Assembly (NCBI RefSeq): GCF_013170845.1
Contig: NZ_CP033367.1
Coordinates: 5,085,001 to 5,149,000, forward strand
Direction: 5' to 3'
Length of the DNA stretch: 64,000 bases
Origin: Mesorhizobium loti R88b
GTDB lineage: Bacteria; Pseudomonadota; Alphaproteobacteria; Rhizobiales; Rhizobiaceae
The position numbers and the translations under genes were made by a program. The notes under the pieces are model-generated. The model did not search any database. It was given only the letters and a program-made list of their open reading frames with translations, and had not been told where the DNA came from. Of this stretch, positions 8,087 through 16,935 are shown one piece after another (the stretch's first letter is position 1; every line of letters starts with the position of its first letter).

Positions 8087-8851
8087 TCAGGAGAAAATCT
8101 CCGCCAGCTCATCGACGCTGGCGCCTTCCTTGACCCGGCGCAGTTCGACGTAGCTCACAGCCGGCAGAATTGACCCCACGACAAATTCCGCCGCGGCCAA
8201 AACAGCGCTCAGAAAAAATCCTATTGGCGCACCAAATGAGAATGTGAGCCGTTTTAGCGAGAAATTGATCGCCAATGTCGCCGCGAAAACGACAAGCCAA
8301 ACCGCGATAACTGACCAGCGGCTCCCTGCCGTCAGGTCGCGGCTACGCCTCAGACTACCGAACACTCCCACCCTTTCCTGTATGAGAGCTGGTACCGCGA
8401 CAAACCAGCGTCCCAGCAACAACAATCCAGGAACTACAAGCAGCACGAAGCCAAAAAGGACACCGAGACCAACCAGCAACGAGATCCCTATTGCCGGCAG
8501 CAGAAAAGCGAACGCCGTGCCGATGCAATCTCTAATCAATGGTCGCTTGCCGTTCAGATCCTCGATGGCAACCCGCATGAGCGCAGACTGCAAGAACGAC
8601 AACAGCACGACGTAGCCGACTGCGCCAATTGCTGAAAGCGTGACCCGTTGCGCCGAAAATTCCGGCGTGCCGTGTTCCATAAGAGTCACGGACTTCCAGA
8701 ACCAGATCGAAAAGGCGAAGTTCGGCACGGCGTAGAAGATCAGGCCAAGTCCGAGGCACACAGCGGGATTGCGACCGATGACCGCAAAGCTGTCGCCGAG
8801 AACCCGGCCGATGCGGAATCGATCGCGCTGGTCCAGCGTCACTGACGCCAT
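8087..8851 (-). CDS. Multi-spanning membrane protein, GDPD-membrane-domain-like (paralogue B)
   Basis: A 254-residue protein with about five or six membrane segments (CLGLGLIFYAVPNF, VGYVVLLSFLQSALM, LLVGLGVLFGFVLLVVPGLL, WSVIAVWLVVFAATLAI, FFLSAVLAAAEFVVG). The pattern is that of membrane domains seen fused to glycerophosphodiester phosphodiesterases and in stand-alone proteins next to MoxR/DUF58 clusters. No catalytic domain is present. It is clearly a tandem paralogue of the gene just upstream (8882-9661): both begin with RF.IGRV....FAVIGRN and end with YVELR..KEG.SV.ELAEIFS. Function unknown; the context suggests the neighbouring envelope module. Confidence 0.75.
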   Translation of the reverse strand: MASVTLDQRDRFRIGRVLGDSFAVIGRNPAVCLGLGLIFYAVPNFAFSIWFWKSVTLMEHGTPEFSAQRVTLSAIGAVGYVVLLSFLQSALMRVAIEDLNGKRPLIRDCIGTAFAFLLPAIGISLLVGLGVLFGFVLLVVPGLLLLGRWFVAVPALIQERVGVFGSLRRSRDLTAGSRWSVIAVWLVVFAATLAINFSLKRLTFSFGAPIGFFLSAVLAAAEFVVGSILPAVSYVELRRVKEGASVDELAEIFS

Positions 8852-8881
8852 GGCGTGTCCCCCTTTTCAGGCTGCCATTCC

Positions 8882-9661
8882 CTACGAGAAAATCTCCGCC
8901 AGTTCGCCGACGCTGGTGCCTTCCTTGGCCTGGCGCAGTTCGACATAGCTGACGGCCGTGGCGACCGAGATCACCATCGACACCACGGTCTGCACCAAGG
9001 CGGCCAAAAAGGCAGCGATAATTCCATGGAAGAGATAAACGACCACTGCGCTCATCGACTGGATCACCAGCGCAAGGATGATCAGGATCAGGAAAAGTCC
9101 GAACAGAGACCAGCGGCTGCCTTTGGTCAACGCACGGCTGCGCGACATCGAACCGAAGACACCAAGCTGCTCCTGGATGAGCACCGGTATCGCCACCGAC
9201 CAGCCGAGCCAAAGGATGATGCCGGGCACCAGCAATGCAATCGAGGCAAAACCCACGCCAAGTCCGACAAGCAAGCCGATTCCGAGAGTCGGCAGCAAAT
9301 AGCGGATCGCTATACGAATGCAGTCTGCGAAAGTCGGCCTTTTGCCGTTCAGATCCTCGATCGCGGCTCGGACAAGGCTGGACTGCAGCAGAAGCGAAAA
9401 GACGACATAGACGATGAGAGCCACAGCGAAGCCAACAAAATAGCCGAGTTTGTGGTCCGTGGTCGCCAGGGCAAGATTGGCCGGATCTCCAGCGGTATGA
9501 GCTGCCGGGCGCGCCAGCTGAGTGAAAAGATTTGGCAGGCCCGCAAACAGCGCGGCAAGGCCAAGGCAAAGGCCGATGTTGCGGCCGATGACGGCAAAGG
9601 TGTTGCTGAACACCCTGCCGATTTCGAACCGGCCGGTTTGTCCGAGTGTCGCAGTGGTCAT
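8882..9661 (-). CDS. Multi-spanning membrane protein, GDPD-membrane-domain-like (paralogue A)
   Basis: The start is the ATG at 9661, with a GGGGGAA ribosome-binding site just upstream; the product has 259 residues. It has the same architecture as paralogue B: a short cytosolic N-terminus with FAVIGRN, about six hydrophobic segments, and the conserved C-terminal tail YVELRQAKEGTSVGELAEIF. The 30-nt spacing suggests both are on one transcript. It lies divergent (149 nt apart) from the DUF4129-MoxR-DUF58 operon. A similar membrane protein accompanies the corresponding cluster in actinobacteria (the Rv3689 neighbourhood in M. tuberculosis, from memory), which supports a shared role. Confidence 0.75.
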   Translation of the reverse strand: MTTATLGQTGRFEIGRVFSNTFAVIGRNIGLCLGLAALFAGLPNLFTQLARPAAHTAGDPANLALATTDHKLGYFVGFAVALIVYVVFSLLLQSSLVRAAIEDLNGKRPTFADCIRIAIRYLLPTLGIGLLVGLGVGFASIALLVPGIILWLGWSVAIPVLIQEQLGVFGSMSRSRALTKGSRWSLFGLFLILIILALVIQSMSAVVVYLFHGIIAAFLAALVQTVVSMVISVATAVSYVELRQAKEGTSVGELAEIFS

Positions 9662-9810
9662 GGTATTTCCCCCGAGTCGCCGCCACATCCGAACGGCCGA
9701 CCTCGAAAGTAAATCTGCCAAGATTAAAAGGCTTCGTCCAGTGGACTTGCAATTGTCCAGGCGTATTGCCAGTGTCGGCGCCGAACCGCAGGTTGCAAAG
9801 GGGCGAGCGG

Positions 9811-10434
9811 GTGACAGCACAGCCGCAGGACGCCGAATGGCTGGCAAAGCTACACAAGCAGCTGCTTGCGGACGATTCGATCCAGTTTGACCTGCCGACG
9901 CTGGTGCAGCCCACGCCGCCTGCATGGCTGAAGCCTTTTCTGGAGGCATTGGCGAAGATCGGCCCCTACATGATCTACCTGTTCTGGGGCGCGGTGATCA
10001 TCGGCGTCGCGGTCATCGCGCTTCTCGTCGCCCTCGAAGCGAAGGGCGTGGCTTGGCGGCTGCCGTGGCGGCGCGCCAGCAAAGAGACGGAAGCAGAAGA
10101 GGCGTGGCGGCCCGATGCGAGTGCCGCGCAGATCCTGCTGTCCGAGGCGGACGCGCTCGCCGCGCGCGGCGATTATGACGAGGCGGTGCATCTTCTGCTT
10201 CGGCGCAGTGTCGCCGACATTGCCGGGCGGCTGCCCGATTTCCTGCGCCCGTCGCTGACCTCGCGCGACATTGCCAGCGCCACATCGCTGCCGTCGCGGG
10301 CACGCGGCGCGTTCAGCGAGATCGCGCGCATCGTCGAGGCGGCTCTGTTTGCCCGCCGGCCGGTGGGCGCCGAGGGATGGCAGCAGGCGCGGGGCGCCTA
10401 TGAGCGCTTCGCCTTCCGGGACGCCTGGGCATGA
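9811..10434 (+). CDS. DUF4129-like membrane protein
   Basis: The start chosen is GTG at 9811, preceded by AAGGGGCGAG; the product has 207 residues. It has one membrane segment (MIYLFWGAVIIGVAVIALLVAL, about 55-76). The soluble C-terminal domain carries the DUF4129 pattern: ARGDYDEAVHLLLRRSVADI, then a proposed helical tail ending near FAFRDAWA. It is the first gene of a six-gene operon and overlaps the next start by 4 nt. The family is unknown in function but almost always occurs beside MoxR and DUF58 genes. Confidence 0.75.
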   Translation: MTAQPQDAEWLAKLHKQLLADDSIQFDLPTLVQPTPPAWLKPFLEALAKIGPYMIYLFWGAVIIGVAVIALLVALEAKGVAWRLPWRRASKETEAEEAWRPDASAAQILLSEADALAARGDYDEAVHLLLRRSVADIAGRLPDFLRPSLTSRDIASATSLPSRARGAFSEIARIVEAALFARRPVGAEGWQQARGAYERFAFRDAWA

Positions 10435-11645
10435 GCGCACCGGCTATCGAGGCAGCACAGGAACCGTTCAACCGAAAAACCCTGTTCTGGGGCATTTTCG
10501 CCAGCCTGCTCGCGGCAGCGGGCTTCTTCTTGCTGTCGACCTACGCGCCGGACTTCCGCCAGCCGGAAGGCGGTGGCACGCCGCTCTCCAAGGGCGGCTC
10601 CGGCTATGCCGGTCTTGTCGAATTGTTGAAGCTGGCCAATGGACAGTCGCCGCCCATGGTCCGCAGCGAAAGGGCTCTGAGCGTTAGCCCGACGTCCGGC
10701 TTCCTGCTGATCGTCACTATCGCGCCGGGCAGCGATCCGGCCGCACTTGAGCGGATCGTCAAGCTGCGTTCGGGCAAGGACACGCTTTTCGTGCTGCCCA
10801 AATGGTTCACCTTGCCGCTGCAGGGTCATGAAGGCTGGGAGATGAAGATCGAACGGCTGCCCGGTACGGTCATCAACGACTGGCTGGGCCGCATCACCAA
10901 GGCCAAGCTCGGCGAAGGCAACAGCACCGTCGAACAACTTGATGTCCAGGGCCGCACGGTCGCAGCGCCAGAGCAGTTGCAGTGGGTGGCCGACGATCAC
11001 CCCTTGATCGCGGCGGGGAACGGCAAAGCCGTTCTCACCGAGCTCGACAAGGAGCCGTTCTACATCCTGACTGATCCCGATCTCATCAACAACGCGGCGC
11101 TGAAGGATCCACAGAAGGCGGCGGCGGCACTCGACATCATCTCCATGCTGGAACCCGGCAAGGGCGCGGTGACGTTCGATCTGACGCTGCATGGCGTCGG
11201 GCAGAAATACGATCTGGCGAAACTCCTGGTCGAGCCCCCCTTCCTGGCGCTGACGCTGTCGGTGCTGGCGGCGGCGGCCCTTGCCTTCCTGCACGGACTT
11301 GGCCGGTTCGGGCCGCCGCGCACCGAGGCCCGGGCGATTGCCTTCGGCAAGCAGGCGCTGGTCGACACCACGGCAACGCTGCTCAAGCGCGCTGGCCGGC
11401 TGCAGGAACTCGGCGACCGTTATGCGGTGCTGATGCGTGCGCGTGCCGCGGCACTGCTTGGCGCGCCGCAGGGCCTGCAGGGCGAAGCGCTCGACCGCTG
11501 GCTCGATTCGCGCGACAAGGGCGAAGCCTACGGCTTCACCACGCGCTTCAACGCCACAAACGATTCCAGGAATTTGGCTGGAATGCATGACGCAGCGCAG
11601 GAGCTGCATGACTGGACGACAAGGAGGCTCGGTGAACGTCGATGA
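10431..11645 (+). CDS. DUF4350 domain membrane protein
   Basis: A 404-residue protein with an N-terminal membrane segment (TLFWGIFASLLAAAGFFLLST) and a second near residue 275 (FLALTLSVLAAAALAFLHGL). Between them lies the extracytoplasmic DUF4350 domain (GGTPLSKGGSGYAGLVELLK and FLLIVTIAPGSDPAALERI), a fold related to glutamine-amidotransferase-like or ABC-accessory domains. The start overlaps the DUF4129 stop by 4 nt, and the end overlaps the MoxR start by 14 nt, indicating translational coupling. Function unknown. Confidence 0.8.
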   Translation: MSAPAIEAAQEPFNRKTLFWGIFASLLAAAGFFLLSTYAPDFRQPEGGGTPLSKGGSGYAGLVELLKLANGQSPPMVRSERALSVSPTSGFLLIVTIAPGSDPAALERIVKLRSGKDTLFVLPKWFTLPLQGHEGWEMKIERLPGTVINDWLGRITKAKLGEGNSTVEQLDVQGRTVAAPEQLQWVADDHPLIAAGNGKAVLTELDKEPFYILTDPDLINNAALKDPQKAAAALDIISMLEPGKGAVTFDLTLHGVGQKYDLAKLLVEPPFLALTLSVLAAAALAFLHGLGRFGPPRTEARAIAFGKQALVDTTATLLKRAGRLQELGDRYAVLMRARAAALLGAPQGLQGEALDRWLDSRDKGEAYGFTTRFNATNDSRNLAGMHDAAQELHDWTTRRLGERR

Positions 11646-12588
11646 TGTGAAGGCCCTGGCAACCGCGATCAGGGACGAGATAGCGAAAGCAATCACCGGA
11701 CAGCATGACACGGTCGATCTGATGCTGACGGCATTGTTCGCCGGTGGGCACATATTGCTCGAAGGGCCGCCGGGCACGGCCAAGACGATGACCGCGCGCT
11801 GCTTCGCGCAGGCGCTCGGCGTTGTCTACGGGCGCATCCAGTTCACGCCCGACCTGATGCCAGGCGACATCGTCGGGTCGAACATCTACAATTTCCAGAC
11901 CGGACAGTTCACGCTGACGCGCGGTCCGATCTTCTGCGATCTTCTGCTTGCGGACGAAATCAATCGCACGCCGCCGAAGACGCAAGCCGCCCTGCTGGAA
12001 GCCATGCAGGAACATGCCGTCACCTTCGACGGCACGACGCATGCGCTCAGCCAGAACTTCATGGTGGTGGCGACGCAGAACCCGATCGAGCATCAGGGCG
12101 TCTATCCCCTGCCCGAGGCGCAGCTCGACCGCTTCCTGTTCAAGCACAGGGTGAGCTATCCCAACGCGCAGGAGGAACGCGCCATTATCGTGCATCACGG
12201 CGGCGGCTCCGCCTCGCACGACATCAAGCAATATGGCATCACGGCGCAGGCCGACCGCAAGACGCTAGAGGCAGCACTTGCCACCGTCGGCGATGTCACG
12301 CTGGTCGACGATGTCGTCGGCTACATCGCGGCGCTTGTGCGCGGCACACGCGAAAGCCCGGATCTCGAGGTTGGCGCCAGTCCTCGCGCCGGCGCCATGC
12401 TCGCCCGCGCCGCCCGCGCACGGGCCGCGCTCGACGGCCGCGCCTATGTCATTCCCGACGACGTCAAGGCGCTGGCCGTGCCGGCGCTGCGCCACCGCGT
12501 CATCCTGTCGCCGGCGGCGCAGATCGACGGGCGGCTGGTGGAGCAGATCGTTTCCGACCTTGTCGACCAGACGGCAGCCCCGCGTTGA
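11632..12588 (+). CDS. MoxR-family AAA+ ATPase
   Basis: GTG at 11632 is chosen because AAGGAGG lies 4 nt upstream; the product has 318 residues. Walker A is GPPGTAKT (45-52) and Walker B is LLLADE (104-109), followed by the AAA_3 features (TQNPIEHQGVYPLPEAQLDRF and an arginine-rich lid). MoxR ATPases act as chaperones that activate or assemble partner proteins, often those with a von Willebrand A-like domain. Here the downstream partner would be the DUF58 protein. The assignment is secure; the client is inferred. Confidence 0.95.
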   Translation: MNVDDVKALATAIRDEIAKAITGQHDTVDLMLTALFAGGHILLEGPPGTAKTMTARCFAQALGVVYGRIQFTPDLMPGDIVGSNIYNFQTGQFTLTRGPIFCDLLLADEINRTPPKTQAALLEAMQEHAVTFDGTTHALSQNFMVVATQNPIEHQGVYPLPEAQLDRFLFKHRVSYPNAQEERAIIVHHGGGSASHDIKQYGITAQADRKTLEAALATVGDVTLVDDVVGYIAALVRGTRESPDLEVGASPRAGAMLARAARARAALDGRAYVIPDDVKALAVPALRHRVILSPAAQIDGRLVEQIVSDLVDQTAAPR

Positions 12589-13883
12589 TCTACCCAAGCG
12601 GCAGAGCGGTCTGGGCAGCGGCGGCGGGTGCCATCCCCGCCTTCCTGATCGCGCTTGCGCTGCCCTCCTTCTGGTATCTCGGCCTGTCGTGGATCTGCAT
12701 TCTGCTCGCCTTCCTGGCGGTCGATGCGGCGGCCGGGCGCGGACGCGCCTCGCTTACCGCCAGTCTTTCGGCGCCGCCGCACGTCGGCGTCGGCGGGCGT
12801 TTCACCCTCCATGTCGCGGCCAGCCTCAATGGGCGGCCGCTGCAGGCGCGCGTCGGCCACGATCAGCGGCTGGCGCCGGTCGGCGGCACTGGGGGTACCC
12901 TGCCCACCAATGGCGGCACGCTCGACCTCGAATTCGACGCGCTGAGGCGCGGCATCGCCAGTTTCGACCGGCTGTGGCTGCGCTGGCGCGGCCCGTTCGG
13001 ACTGATCTGGAACCAGGTCGTCCTGCCGATGGAGCGGAAAGTAGCAGTGCTGCCCGATGTCAGCAGCGCCCGTGATGAGGCGATCGCCTTGCTGCAGCGC
13101 TCCGCGCTCGCCGACGGCCACGCGCAGAGGCGGGCCGGCCAGGGCCGCGAGTTCGAGTCGCTGAAGGATTACCAGCCGGGCATGGGCCGGCGGATGATCG
13201 ACTGGAAGCGCAGCGCGCGCCACGGCAAGCTTCTGGCGCGTGAATTCCGCGTCGAGGAGAACAACAACATCGTGCTGGCGATCGACAGCGGGCGGCTGAT
13301 GTGCGAGCCGGTCGAAGGCGTGCCGAAAGTCGACCGGGCGGTAACGGCAGCATTGTTGTCGGCCTTCATTGCGCTGAAAGGCGGCGACCTCGTCAGCCTG
13401 TTCTCCTTCGACGCCCGGCCGCGCGTCTCGAGCGGCGCGGTGCGCGGCTCGTCGAGTTTCATGATGATCCAGAAGCGTGCGGCCGAGATCGACTATTCCA
13501 GCGAGGAGACCAATTTCACGCTGGCGCTCACGACGCTGGCAGCCAGGCTCGACCGGCGCTCGCTGGTGATCGTCTTCACCGATTTCGTCGACCCGATCAG
13601 CGCCGAGCTGATGCTGCGCACCGTCGGCCGGCTGAGCGAACGGCATCTGGTGCTGTTCATGCTGATGAAGGATGTCGAACTGGAGACGCTGGCCGACATG
13701 CCGCCCGTCACGCCGGAGGATGTCGCGCGCTCGGTCACCGCCGGTGGCCTGCTGAGGGAAAGGCAAGTGGTCATCGGCCGGCTGCGGCTGCTCGGCGCGC
13801 ATGTGATCGAGGCCGACCATCGGCGGCTCGGCCCGGCGCTGGTCGAGCGCTACATCCAGCTCAAGGAGGAGAACCTGTTGTGA
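12585..13883 (+). CDS. DUF58 domain protein (vWA-like)
   Basis: A 432-residue protein starting with TTG at 12585, overlapping the MoxR stop by 4 nt. Two N-terminal membrane segments (VWAAAAGAIPAFLIALALPSF and YLGLSWICILLAFLAV) precede a soluble region. The DUF58 signature is near residue 180-220 (GREFESLKDYQPGMGRRMIDWKRSARHGKL), followed by a vWA-like stretch (NNIVLAIDSGRLM, then SLVIVFTDF). DUF58 proteins are regular neighbours and presumed clients of MoxR ATPases. The rare TTG start may limit its translation relative to MoxR. Confidence 0.9.
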   Translation: MIYPSGRAVWAAAAGAIPAFLIALALPSFWYLGLSWICILLAFLAVDAAAGRGRASLTASLSAPPHVGVGGRFTLHVAASLNGRPLQARVGHDQRLAPVGGTGGTLPTNGGTLDLEFDALRRGIASFDRLWLRWRGPFGLIWNQVVLPMERKVAVLPDVSSARDEAIALLQRSALADGHAQRRAGQGREFESLKDYQPGMGRRMIDWKRSARHGKLLAREFRVEENNNIVLAIDSGRLMCEPVEGVPKVDRAVTAALLSAFIALKGGDLVSLFSFDARPRVSSGAVRGSSSFMMIQKRAAEIDYSSEETNFTLALTTLAARLDRRSLVIVFTDFVDPISAELMLRTVGRLSERHLVLFMLMKDVELETLADMPPVTPEDVARSVTAGGLLRERQVVIGRLRLLGAHVIEADHRRLGPALVERYIQLKEENLL

Positions 13884-14899
13884 CGCTGCCCGCCGGCACC
13901 GATGCGGTACGCCAGTCGCTGGCGAGCTTCCGCCAGGAGCGCGAAGCCGACTGGAAGGCGTTCGAAGCACTGCTCGCGCGCGTCGAAAAACGCGCGCCGC
14001 GCACGCTTTCGGAGGACGAGCTGCTGTCGCTGCCGCTGCTCTACCGTTCGGCGCTGTCTTCGCTTTCGGTGGCCCGGGCGACCTCGCTCGACAGTGCGCT
14101 CGTCGCCTATCTCGAAGCGCTTTGCCTGCGCGGCTATTTTTATCTCTACGGCGCACGGCGCGGGCTGAAACAGCGTGTCGGCGATTTCTTCCTGCGCGAC
14201 TGGCCAGACGCGATCCGCGACCTGTGGCGCGAGACCTGGGTGTCAGTCGGGCTGACGGTGATCGGCGCCATTGCCGCCTACTGGCTGGTCGCCTCCGACA
14301 AGCGCTGGTACGACGCCATCATCGCGCCCAGCCTGGCTGGCGGACGCAATCCGGATTCATCCGCCGAGGTGCTGCGCACCGTGCTCTATGACAGCGGCAG
14401 CGGTCATTTCCTGTCCGGCTTTGCCGCTTATCTCTTTACCCACAACACGCAAGTCGCGATCCTGGCCTTTGCGCTGGGCTTCGCCTTTGCGGTGCCCAGC
14501 GTGCTGCTCATCCTGATGAACGGATGCATGCTGGGCGCGCTGTTCCAGATCTATGCGGCCAAGGGACTGGGTTTCGAGCTTGGCGGCTGGCTGTCGATCC
14601 ACGGCACCACCGAATTGTTCGCCATCGCGATCGCCGGCGCGGCGGGCATGCGGATCGGCACACGCATCGCCTTTCCGGGCGAACTGACACGGATGGCGGC
14701 TGCAGCCCAGGCCGGGCGAGCGGCGGCGACCGCCATGGTCGGTGTCATGATCATGCTTCTGTTTGCCGGCCTGCTCGAAGGCATCGGCCGGCAGACGATC
14801 ACCAGCGATGCGACGCGCTACGCCATTGGCGGCGGCATGCTGGCGCTGTGGATCGCCTATTTTTACCTGGTGCGGATGGTGCGGCATGGCAACGGCTAG
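13880..14899 (+). CDS. SpoIIM/DUF95-family membrane protein
   Basis: The GTG at 13880 overlaps the DUF58 stop (GTGA), giving a 339-residue product. The first about 110 residues are soluble and helical. Several membrane segments follow (WVSVGLTVIGAIAAYWLVA, AILAFALGFAFAVPSVLLIL, IAGAAGMRIG, AATAMVGVMIMLLFAGLLEG, YAIGGGMLALWIAYFYLV). The motif HFLSGFAAYLFTHNTQVAI and ELFAIAIAGAAGMRIG are typical of the SpoIIM family. In Bacillus, SpoIIM is part of the engulfment machine that remodels peptidoglycan; this organism does not sporulate, so the name marks only the fold. It overlaps the RDD gene by 14 nt. Confidence 0.85.
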   Translation: MTLPAGTDAVRQSLASFRQEREADWKAFEALLARVEKRAPRTLSEDELLSLPLLYRSALSSLSVARATSLDSALVAYLEALCLRGYFYLYGARRGLKQRVGDFFLRDWPDAIRDLWRETWVSVGLTVIGAIAAYWLVASDKRWYDAIIAPSLAGGRNPDSSAEVLRTVLYDSGSGHFLSGFAAYLFTHNTQVAILAFALGFAFAVPSVLLILMNGCMLGALFQIYAAKGLGFELGGWLSIHGTTELFAIAIAGAAGMRIGTRIAFPGELTRMAAAAQAGRAAATAMVGVMIMLLFAGLLEGIGRQTITSDATRYAIGGGMLALWIAYFYLVRMVRHGNG

Positions 14900-15749
14900 A
14901 AACCCTGCCGCGCTGATCAGGCCCCTGGTCACGCCGGAGGGTGTCGATCTCAGGGTCAAGCTGGCCGACGCCGGCACGCGAGCCGCGGCCTTCCTGCTCG
15001 ATGTGGTGATCATCGTCACCGCCGCGATCGTGGTGAGCCTCGTCGTCATCTTCGGTCTCGGTGGCCTTGGCGTGAAGGAGGCGGAGCCGCTCTTCATCGT
15101 CTGGATCATCTTCATCTTCCTGCTGCGCAACGTCTATTTCATCGCCTTCGAGGCCGGGCGGCGGGCCGCGACGCCGGGCAAGCGGATCGTCGGCGTGCGG
15201 GTCGCGTCGCGCAGTGGCGCGGGCCTCTCGATCGATCAGGTCATCGCGCGCAATCTGATGCGCGAGATCGAGGTTTTCCTGCCCCTGTCGATCATCGCCG
15301 CGCGTGGCGGCGCCGGCGTCGCCGATACGCTGTCAACCATCTTCGGCCTGGTCTGGGCGCTGCTCTTCTCGCTGTTTCCGCTGTTCAACCGCGACCGCCT
15401 GCGCATCGGCGACCTGCTTGCTGGCACCTGGGTGGTCGAAGCCCCCAAACTCAAGCTGGTCGAGGATCTTTCACTGCGGCAAGATCCCATCGCCAGGCGC
15501 TTCCATTTCAGCCCGGCACAGCTCGACGCCTATGGCATCGCCGAACTGTACAAGCTGGAAGAAGTGCTGCGCCGCGATGATTATTTCGCGATGAAGGCCG
15601 TTGCCGAGACGATCGGGCACAAGATCGGTATGACGATCGAGCCGGTCGATTCCAGGGCCTTCCTCACCGCCTATTACGGCGAACTGAGGGCGCATTTGGA
15701 GCGCAAGCTGCTGCTCGGCAACCGCAAGGCGGATAAGCACGCGCGGTAG
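14886..15749 (+). CDS. RDD-family membrane protein
   Basis: The start is ATG at 14886, inside the SpoIIM-family gene; the product has 287 residues. The RDD hallmark is present: LADAGTRAAAFLLDVVIIV near residue 27 (Arg and the Asp pair), then GRRAATPGKRIVGVRV, and a final membrane hairpin. The C-terminal about 90 residues are cytosolic and charged. RDD proteins are small membrane proteins, some acting in ion tolerance, but in this context they are constant members of the MoxR/DUF58/SpoIIM cluster. It is the last gene of the operon. Confidence 0.88.
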   Translation: MATARNPAALIRPLVTPEGVDLRVKLADAGTRAAAFLLDVVIIVTAAIVVSLVVIFGLGGLGVKEAEPLFIVWIIFIFLLRNVYFIAFEAGRRAATPGKRIVGVRVASRSGAGLSIDQVIARNLMREIEVFLPLSIIAARGGAGVADTLSTIFGLVWALLFSLFPLFNRDRLRIGDLLAGTWVVEAPKLKLVEDLSLRQDPIARRFHFSPAQLDAYGIAELYKLEEVLRRDDYFAMKAVAETIGHKIGMTIEPVDSRAFLTAYYGELRAHLERKLLLGNRKADKHAR

Positions 15750-15766
15750 CAGTCAAAGAGGCAACC

Positions 15767-16042
15767 ATGAACACCGCTCTATCCGAACTCGAACTTCGAG
15801 ATATGGAGGCCCGAGCGGCCGCAACCCAGCCCGGCCCCTGGAAATCATGGGTCGAGGGCCGGGACTTCTTGAGCGGATCGAATTTCATCCAAACTGGCGA
15901 AGGAGTGGACCGAGGCGCAGACATCGAACTGACCGGTGCTACTGTCGCCGCCCAGGATTTCATGGCAGCCGCACGCCAGGACATCCCACGCCTCATCGCT
16001 GAAGTGCGTAGACTGCACGCGCTTCTCAATCAGACAAACTGA
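15767..16042 (+). CDS. Ead/Ea22-like small protein
   Basis: A 91-residue protein with the opening ELRDMEARAAATQPGPWKSW, close to the 'LDAIEARANAATPGPW' pattern of Ead/Ea22-like proteins that are common in phages and also scattered through rhizobial chromosomes. The C-terminal QDIPRLIAEVRRLHALLNQ helix fits too. It follows the RDD gene by 17 nt but is likely an unrelated passenger. No other phage gene is near. Function unknown. Confidence 0.65.
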   Translation: MNTALSELELRDMEARAAATQPGPWKSWVEGRDFLSGSNFIQTGEGVDRGADIELTGATVAAQDFMAAARQDIPRLIAEVRRLHALLNQTN

Positions 16043-16060
16043 AAGGCAGTCACGTCCTCC

Positions 16061-16747
16061 TCAGCCCAACCACTTATCGTAGTCGGACACCAGCAGGTGC
16101 AGCGGCGCGACATCCTCGTCGATGTTGGAAAAACGGCCGATCGGCTCGCGGAACACATTGTCGGTGAGATCGTCGTTTACGGTCGACACCTCACCGATCA
16201 GCACGTCCTTGCCCTCGGCCCAGAAGGCGTGCCAGACGCCCGGCAGCAGCGTGACGCTCTGGCCCGGGTCGAGCTTCAGGAGCCCGCCCGCCGGCAGCCT
16301 GTGGATGGTGCCGTCGACCGGCACCGTGACCTCGGCCTTGGGGTCGATGCCACCGTCGCGATCGTGCATGAACAGCTCCAGCACCAGCTTGCCGCCGCCG
16401 CGGTTGATGATGTCCTCGGCCTTGATGTTGTGGCGGTGCATCGGCGACAGCTGGTCCTTGCGCGAGATCATGATCTTCTCGGCATAGAGCATGCCCATGC
16501 CCTTCTTCATGTCCTCGTAGCGGCCGTTGCGAACAGTGAACAGGAATAGGCCGAGTTCCTTGAACTTCTCCTGGCCGTAATCGGTGATGTCCCAGCCGAG
16601 CCGCGAGGTCAGCACAGCCGAGGAGTCGACCTGGCGCGCCTTCATTTCCTCGGGTGACCAGTAAGCGAAGGGCGGCATGATGTAGCCGAAAGAGCGGATG
16701 AAAGCGTCGGCTTCGCGGATGATGTCGTTGATGGCGGAGCGTTTCAT
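16061..16747 (-). CDS. D-lyxose/D-mannose ketol-isomerase-like cupin
   Basis: The start at 16747 follows GGGATCACG on the minus strand; the product has 228 residues. It matches the D-lyxose isomerase family (YdaE-like cupin). The first metal-binding strand is MHRHNIKAEDIINRGGG with LVLEL, and the second is WHAFWAEGKDVLIGEVS. These enzymes interconvert D-lyxose/D-xylulose or D-mannose/D-fructose using a divalent metal in the cytosol. The exact sugar cannot be told from sequence. It is divergent from the PLP enzyme gene, with 188 nt between the starts. Confidence 0.82.
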   Translation of the reverse strand: MKRSAINDIIREADAFIRSFGYIMPPFAYWSPEEMKARQVDSSAVLTSRLGWDITDYGQEKFKELGLFLFTVRNGRYEDMKKGMGMLYAEKIMISRKDQLSPMHRHNIKAEDIINRGGGKLVLELFMHDRDGGIDPKAEVTVPVDGTIHRLPAGGLLKLDPGQSVTLLPGVWHAFWAEGKDVLIGEVSTVNDDLTDNVFREPIGRFSNIDEDVAPLHLLVSDYDKWLG

Positions 16748-16935
16748 GATCGTGATCCCTTCGTATGGATTTGTCTGGCAAATCGCATAGCCGAACACGG
16801 GTTCGGTGTCGATCCATCCAGCCGCCTGCCGCGCCTTGCACAGTACTGGGATGGCCCACCGATCCAGTGCGCTGGCTGCGTGACATCGCCGGCTTTCAGG
16901 CTCATAACCCCTGCGAATTTTCACAGGGATGGAAG

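Noticed and set aside
12444-14156. 570-codon open frame on the minus strand opposite MoxR, DUF58 and SpoIIM
   Set aside because: Arg/Gln/His-rich shadow of three real overlapping genes; no domain and no ribosome-binding site.
13880-14899. A sporulation function for the SpoIIM-like gene
   Set aside because: The organism is an alphaproteobacterium; the name describes only the protein family.
15767-16042. Prophage, because of the Ea22-like protein
   Set aside because: No other phage gene is nearby and such proteins are scattered through rhizobial chromosomes.
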